Shown here one piece after another: positions 7,027 to 8,994 of a stretch of DNA of 8,994 nt (its first letter is position 1; each line of letters starts with the position of its first letter). The stretch is from contig JADZBR010000347.1 in the NCBI GenBank assembly GCA_020852035.1, forward strand, positions 1-8,994, read 5' to 3'. The notes under the pieces are model-generated. The model did no database searches and had not been told where the DNA came from. It was given only the letters and a program-made list of their open reading frames with translations. Origin of the DNA: Caulobacteraceae bacterium (GTDB lineage Bacteria; Pseudomonadota; Alphaproteobacteria; Caulobacterales; Caulobacteraceae). A program made the position numbers and the translations under genes.

Positions 7027-7818
7027 TCAGCGCCCGGTGAACTGCGGCGCGCGCTTTTCGACGAAGGCGATGGAGGCGGCCTTGTGGTCCTCGGTCATCA
7101 TGGTCCGCACCATGTGCACCGCCTCGAAGTCCAGCACGTCGGCCAGGGTCCCCTGCTGGGCGGCATTGAGGTTCTTCTTCATGTAGCCGAGCGCGATGGT
7201 CGGCAGGGCGGCCAGCCGGCGGGCCATCGCGCCTGCGGCCTCGGCCAGCTCCGCCCCCGGCACCGCCCGGTTGACGATGCCCAGCACCGCCGCGTCGGCC
7301 CCGGTGATGACGTCGGCGGTGAAATAGAGCTCGCGCGCCTTGGCGGCGCCGACCCGCTGGCTCAGGAACCAGCTGCCGCCGTAGTCGCCCGAGACGCCCA
7401 CCTTGGCGAAGGCGGTGGTCAGCTTGGCTTCCGTCGCGGCGATCCGCAGGTCGCAGGCCAGGGCGATGGAGAGCCCGGCGCCCGCCGCCGCGCCGGGGAT
7501 GACCGCCAGCGTCGGCTTGGGCATCTCGTGCAGGATGCGGCTGAGCTCCATGCCCGAGCGGAGCGAATGCAGCCGCTGCTCGTAGCTGGCGCCCGCGCCG
7601 CTGCCGCTGGCGAAGCCCTTGACGTCGCCGCCGGCGCAGAAGGCCCCGCCGGCCCCGGTCAGCACCACCACCCGCACCTTCGGGTCGGCGGCGAGCCGCC
7701 CGGCCGCCTCGGAAAGCCCCGCCAGCATCTCGGCCGAGAGCGCGTTGCGGGCCTCCGGCCGGTTCATCGTCAGGGTGGCGATCCCCTCGTCCACCGTCTC
7801 GATCAGTTGGCCTGTCAT
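7027..7818 (-). CDS. Enoyl-CoA hydratase/isomerase family protein (PaaG-like crotonase)
   Basis: A 263-residue crotonase-fold enzyme acting on acyl-CoA thioesters in the cytosol. Oxyanion-hole segments are FCAGGDVKGFA (60-70) and GAAAGAGLSIALACDLRIA (109-127); the N-terminus has MNRPEARNALS (18-28). The residue aligned with Glu144 of classical hydratases is not Glu. Instead FAKVGVSGDYGGSWFL (137-152) places Asp145 where PaaG-type isomerases carry their catalytic acid, which favours delta-isomerase or atypical hydratase chemistry. The C-terminus contains the trimer helix region ending AFVEKRAPQFTGR. The start at 7818 is preferred because MTGQLIETVDEGIATLTMNRPEA matches the family; an upstream in-frame ATG at 7863 adds 15 unconserved residues. 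The ribosome-binding site is weak. The likely partner is the NUDIX gene 75 bases downstream. A 26-bp dyad lies 135-160 bases upstream. Exact substrate unknown. Confidence 0.92.
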   Translation of the reverse strand: MTGQLIETVDEGIATLTMNRPEARNALSAEMLAGLSEAAGRLAADPKVRVVVLTGAGGAFCAGGDVKGFASGSGAGASYEQRLHSLRSGMELSRILHEMPKPTLAVIPGAAAGAGLSIALACDLRIAATEAKLTTAFAKVGVSGDYGGSWFLSQRVGAAKARELYFTADVITGADAAVLGIVNRAVPGAELAEAAGAMARRLAALPTIALGYMKKNLNAAQQGTLADVLDFEAVHMVRTMMTEDHKAASIAFVEKRAPQFTGR

Positions 7819-7952
7819 GTCTTCAATCCCATCCCATTCGCGGACGCCGCCGCTGCGCGCCATCCCTCCATGCCACCGTCCCCAGGCGCGCCCAAGTCTT
7901 TCGGGACCGGCGGGAAAAGCGGCGACGCGGAGCCTAGCGTAGCGCCGGCACG

Positions 7953-7978
7953 ATGAGAACCAGAATTATGGTTCTCAT
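7953..7978. promoter_or_regulatory. 26-bp dyad, candidate transcription-factor operator upstream of the enoyl-CoA hydratase gene
   Basis: Arms ATGAGAACCA (7953-7962) and TGGTTCTCAT (7969-7978) are perfect reverse complements around GAATTA, whose central AATT is also symmetric, giving 24 of 26 symmetric bases. It is the only AT-rich island between the hydratase gene and the tRNA gene. It starts 135 bases upstream of the hydratase ATG and 87 bases beyond the tRNA 3' end. No T-run follows on either side, which argues for an operator rather than a terminator. CATAAT on the minus strand inside it could be a -10, but no -35 matches. The cognate regulator is unknown. Confidence 0.55.
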
Positions 7979-8065
7979 ATTTGGTCCTTCGCCTTACGAT
8001 GGGCGGATGGCGATCCATGATCTGGAGGAGCTTCAGCGGCGTCCGGCGCCGCCGTCATCCTCCCC

Positions 8066-8141
8066 TGGTGGAGCCGAGGGGAGTCGAACCCCTGACCTCC
8101 TCATTGCGAACGAGGCGCTCTACCAACTGAGCTACGGCCCC
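8066..8141 (-). tRNA. tRNA-Ala (anticodon CGC)
   Basis: A 76-base cloverleaf with encoded CCA. The acceptor pairs GGGGCCG with CGGCTCC, including the G3-U70 wobble that is the alanine identity element, followed by discriminator A73. The D arm holds AGCTCAGTTGGTAGAGC, the anticodon loop is TTCGCAA (anticodon CGC, reading GCG codons), and the T arm is AGGGG-TTCGACT-CCCCT. GCG is a heavily used Ala codon in the genes of this window. A TTGACA promoter lies upstream. I see no duplicated 3'-end fragment in the window that would mark an integrated element. Confidence 0.98.
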
Positions 8142-8164
8142 CTCCCAGGCGAGGGAAGCGGCGC

Positions 8165-8193
8165 ACATAAGGGGGGTGGCCGAGGCGTGTCAA
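8165..8193 (-). promoter_or_regulatory. Sigma-70-type promoter of the tRNA-Ala gene
   Basis: On the minus strand a perfect -35 TTGACA (8193-8188) is followed after 17 bases by TTATGT (8170-8165); an 18-base spacer gives TATGTG. The -10 is weak against the E. coli consensus, but it is the only AT-rich hexamer at the right distance. It ends 23 bases before the mature tRNA 5' end, leaving a short leader for RNase P to remove. Confidence 0.6.
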
Positions 8194-8209
8194 GCGAGCC
8201 CGCGCGGCC

Positions 8210-8238
8210 TTGCCAGCGGCGCCCGCGCGACCGATAGA
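8210..8238 (+). promoter_or_regulatory. Possible promoter of the yggT-yggU operon
   Basis: TTGCCA (8210-8215, 5 of 6 to TTGACA) and GATAGA (8233-8238, 3 of 6 to TATAAT) are separated by 17 bases and lie about 30 bases before the yggT ATG. The placement is sensible but the -10 is poor, so this is tentative. Confidence 0.3.
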
Positions 8239-8269
8239 AGCGGGGACCCCGACCCCGCCCGGAGACCGC

Positions 8270-8584
8270 ATGGCCGCGATCGTCAACTTCGTGTTCTTCA
8301 TCGCCAGCGCGCTGCTCAGCCTGATGGTCTGGGCGCTGATCATCAACGCCATCCTCTCCTGGCTGGTGGCCTTCGACGTGATCAACCTGCGCAACCGGTT
8401 CGTCTATCAGGTCGCCCGGATGCTGGACGCGGTGACGCGGCCGATCCTGGCGCCCGTGCAACGGTTCATCCCGCCGCTGGGTGGCGTCGACATCACCCCG
8501 ATCATCGCCATCCTGCTGATCACCGGCGTGCAGCGCTATCTCCTGCCGGCGGCCAACATCGCGGTCCTGAACGCCATTTCCTGA
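8270..8584 (+). CDS. yggT: YggT family integral membrane protein
   Basis: A 104-residue inner-membrane protein with two hydrophobic segments: VNFVFFIASALLSLMVWALI (about 5-24, continuing to W31) and ITPIIAILLITGVQRYLL (about 75-92). Between them lies the family-typical stretch with NRFVYQVARMLDAVTRPILAPVQR, then FIPPLGGVD. YggT proteins are widespread in bacteria; the biochemical role is poorly defined, with links to osmotic or ion homeostasis and envelope organisation reported in some species. The ATG at 8270 has GGAGA 4 bases upstream and begins right at the first membrane segment. An earlier ATG at 8210 would add an unlikely Pro-rich tail. yggU begins one base after the stop, so the two are certainly cotranscribed. 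Confidence 0.93.
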   Translation: MAAIVNFVFFIASALLSLMVWALIINAILSWLVAFDVINLRNRFVYQVARMLDAVTRPILAPVQRFIPPLGGVDITPIIAILLITGVQRYLLPAANIAVLNAIS

Positions 8585-8585
8585 C

Positions 8586-8864
8586 ATGCGTCTGACCGTC
8601 CGGGTGACGCCCAGGGGCGGCCGCGACGCCGTCGAGGGCTGGGCAAAGGACGCGGCGGGGCGAGCCTTCCTCAAGCTGCGGGTCGCCGCGCCCCCGGCCG
8701 ACGGGGCGGCCAACGCCGCGGCGGTCGCGCTGCTGGCCAAGGCGCTGAAGCGGCCGAAGTCGCGGATCGCCATCGTCTCGGGCGAAACCGCGCGGCTGAA
8801 GACGGTGGAGATCGGCGAGGTCTCGCCCGAAGAGCTGACGGCGGCGTTCGGCGCGGCGCCCTGA
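8586..8864 (+). CDS. yggU: DUF167/YggU family protein
   Basis: A 92-residue small cytosolic protein of the DUF167 family. The signature segments LRVAAPPADGAANAA (31-45) and IVSGETARLKTVEI (63-76) are both present, and length is normal. Its molecular function is not established in the family. The TGA of yggT ends one base before this ATG, with no independent Shine-Dalgarno visible, so translational coupling is likely. The yggT-yggU order is conserved in many Proteobacteria, which supports both calls. The stop is followed within 30 bases by a palindromic repeat. Confidence 0.93.
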   Translation: MRLTVRVTPRGGRDAVEGWAKDAAGRAFLKLRVAAPPADGAANAAAVALLAKALKRPKSRIAIVSGETARLKTVEIGEVSPEELTAAFGAAP

Positions 8865-8883
8865 GGCCCGCATACTCCAAAAG

Positions 8884-8994
8884 TCGTCATTGCCGGGCTT
8901 GTCCCGGCGACCCATGAACACCGGCGGGATCGGAAAGGATCAACGGCCGGCGCAGCGCCTCCTGCCGCAAAGGCGGAGATCATGGGTCGCCGGG
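8884..8994. repeat. Second palindromic intergenic repeat, cut by the window end
   Basis: CCCGGCGACCCATGA (8903-8917) is exactly reverse-complemented at 8980-8994, the last 15 bases of the window, with a 62-base centre. Just outside the left arm is a stem GCCGGG-CTTGT-CCCGGC (8892-8908), preceded by GTCATT. The 'GTCATTGCCGGGCTTGTCCCGGC' style of start is a familiar dispersed repeat in alphaproteobacterial genomes. The element differs in sequence from the one at 1157-1260 but has the same architecture: long arms, each carrying a GC hairpin. It may double as a stem-loop terminator for yggU, though no T-run follows. Confidence 0.75.

Noticed and set aside
6118..7956. 612-residue plus-strand frame opposite the NUDIX and enoyl-CoA hydratase genes
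   Set aside because: Shadow frame: the minus-strand genes carry complete Nudix and crotonase motifs, and this product has none.
8066..8141. tRNA-Ala as the attachment site of an integrated element
   Set aside because: No integrase gene and no repeat of the tRNA 3' end are seen within the window.
7953..8237. 94-residue plus-strand frame starting in the dyad and running across the tRNA gene
   Set aside because: It translates the tRNA antisense (GAEGSRTPDLLIANEALYQLSYG is a well-known artefact string) and has no ribosome site.

Overview
This GC-rich window comes from an alphaproteobacterial chromosome, most likely Caulobacteraceae (Caulobacter or Phenylobacterium). That placement is an inference from four things: strong G/C at third codon positions, a palindromic intergenic repeat whose translated shadow reads 'IPAKAGTQ' (from memory, common in such genomes), the protein sequence styles, and the yggT-yggU pair. 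No phage, plasmid, CRISPR or transposase gene is visible.

Left part, minus strand (1-950): the first 316 codons of S-adenosylhomocysteine hydrolase (ahcY), cut by the window start. Its upstream region holds a near-perfect 20-bp AT-rich dyad (1013-1032) placed like an operator, then five copies of a GCGRGAC heptamer (1036-1098). Next comes a 104-bp element with perfect 30-bp inverted arms (1157-1260).

Centre, plus strand (1404-6316): four tightly packed genes that look like one transcription unit, with gaps of 6, 20 and 3 bases. They encode an exported metal-dependent amidohydrolase, a fusion of a cysteine-less redoxin-like domain with a prolyl-4-hydroxylase-type 2-oxoglutarate/Fe(II) oxygenase, biotin synthase BioB, and a cytoplasmic class C beta-lactamase-fold serine hydrolase. 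Only BioB has an assignable pathway. The others are hydrolases or oxygenases of unknown substrate, and how they relate to biotin is open.

Right part: on the minus strand lie a NUDIX hydrolase (6325-6951), convergent with the serine hydrolase across 8 bases, and an enoyl-CoA hydratase/isomerase (7027-7818). Upstream of the latter is a strong 26-bp dyad (7953-7978). A tRNA-Ala(CGC) gene on the minus strand (8066-8141) has its own TTGACA promoter. On the plus strand, yggT and yggU (8270-8864) form a small operon. The window ends inside a second palindromic repeat whose 15-bp arm closes at the last base.

Most of the window is ordinary housekeeping and accessory metabolism. The strongest leads are the two dyads, the heptamer cluster, the redoxin-hydroxylase fusion, and the serine hydrolase joined to bioB.
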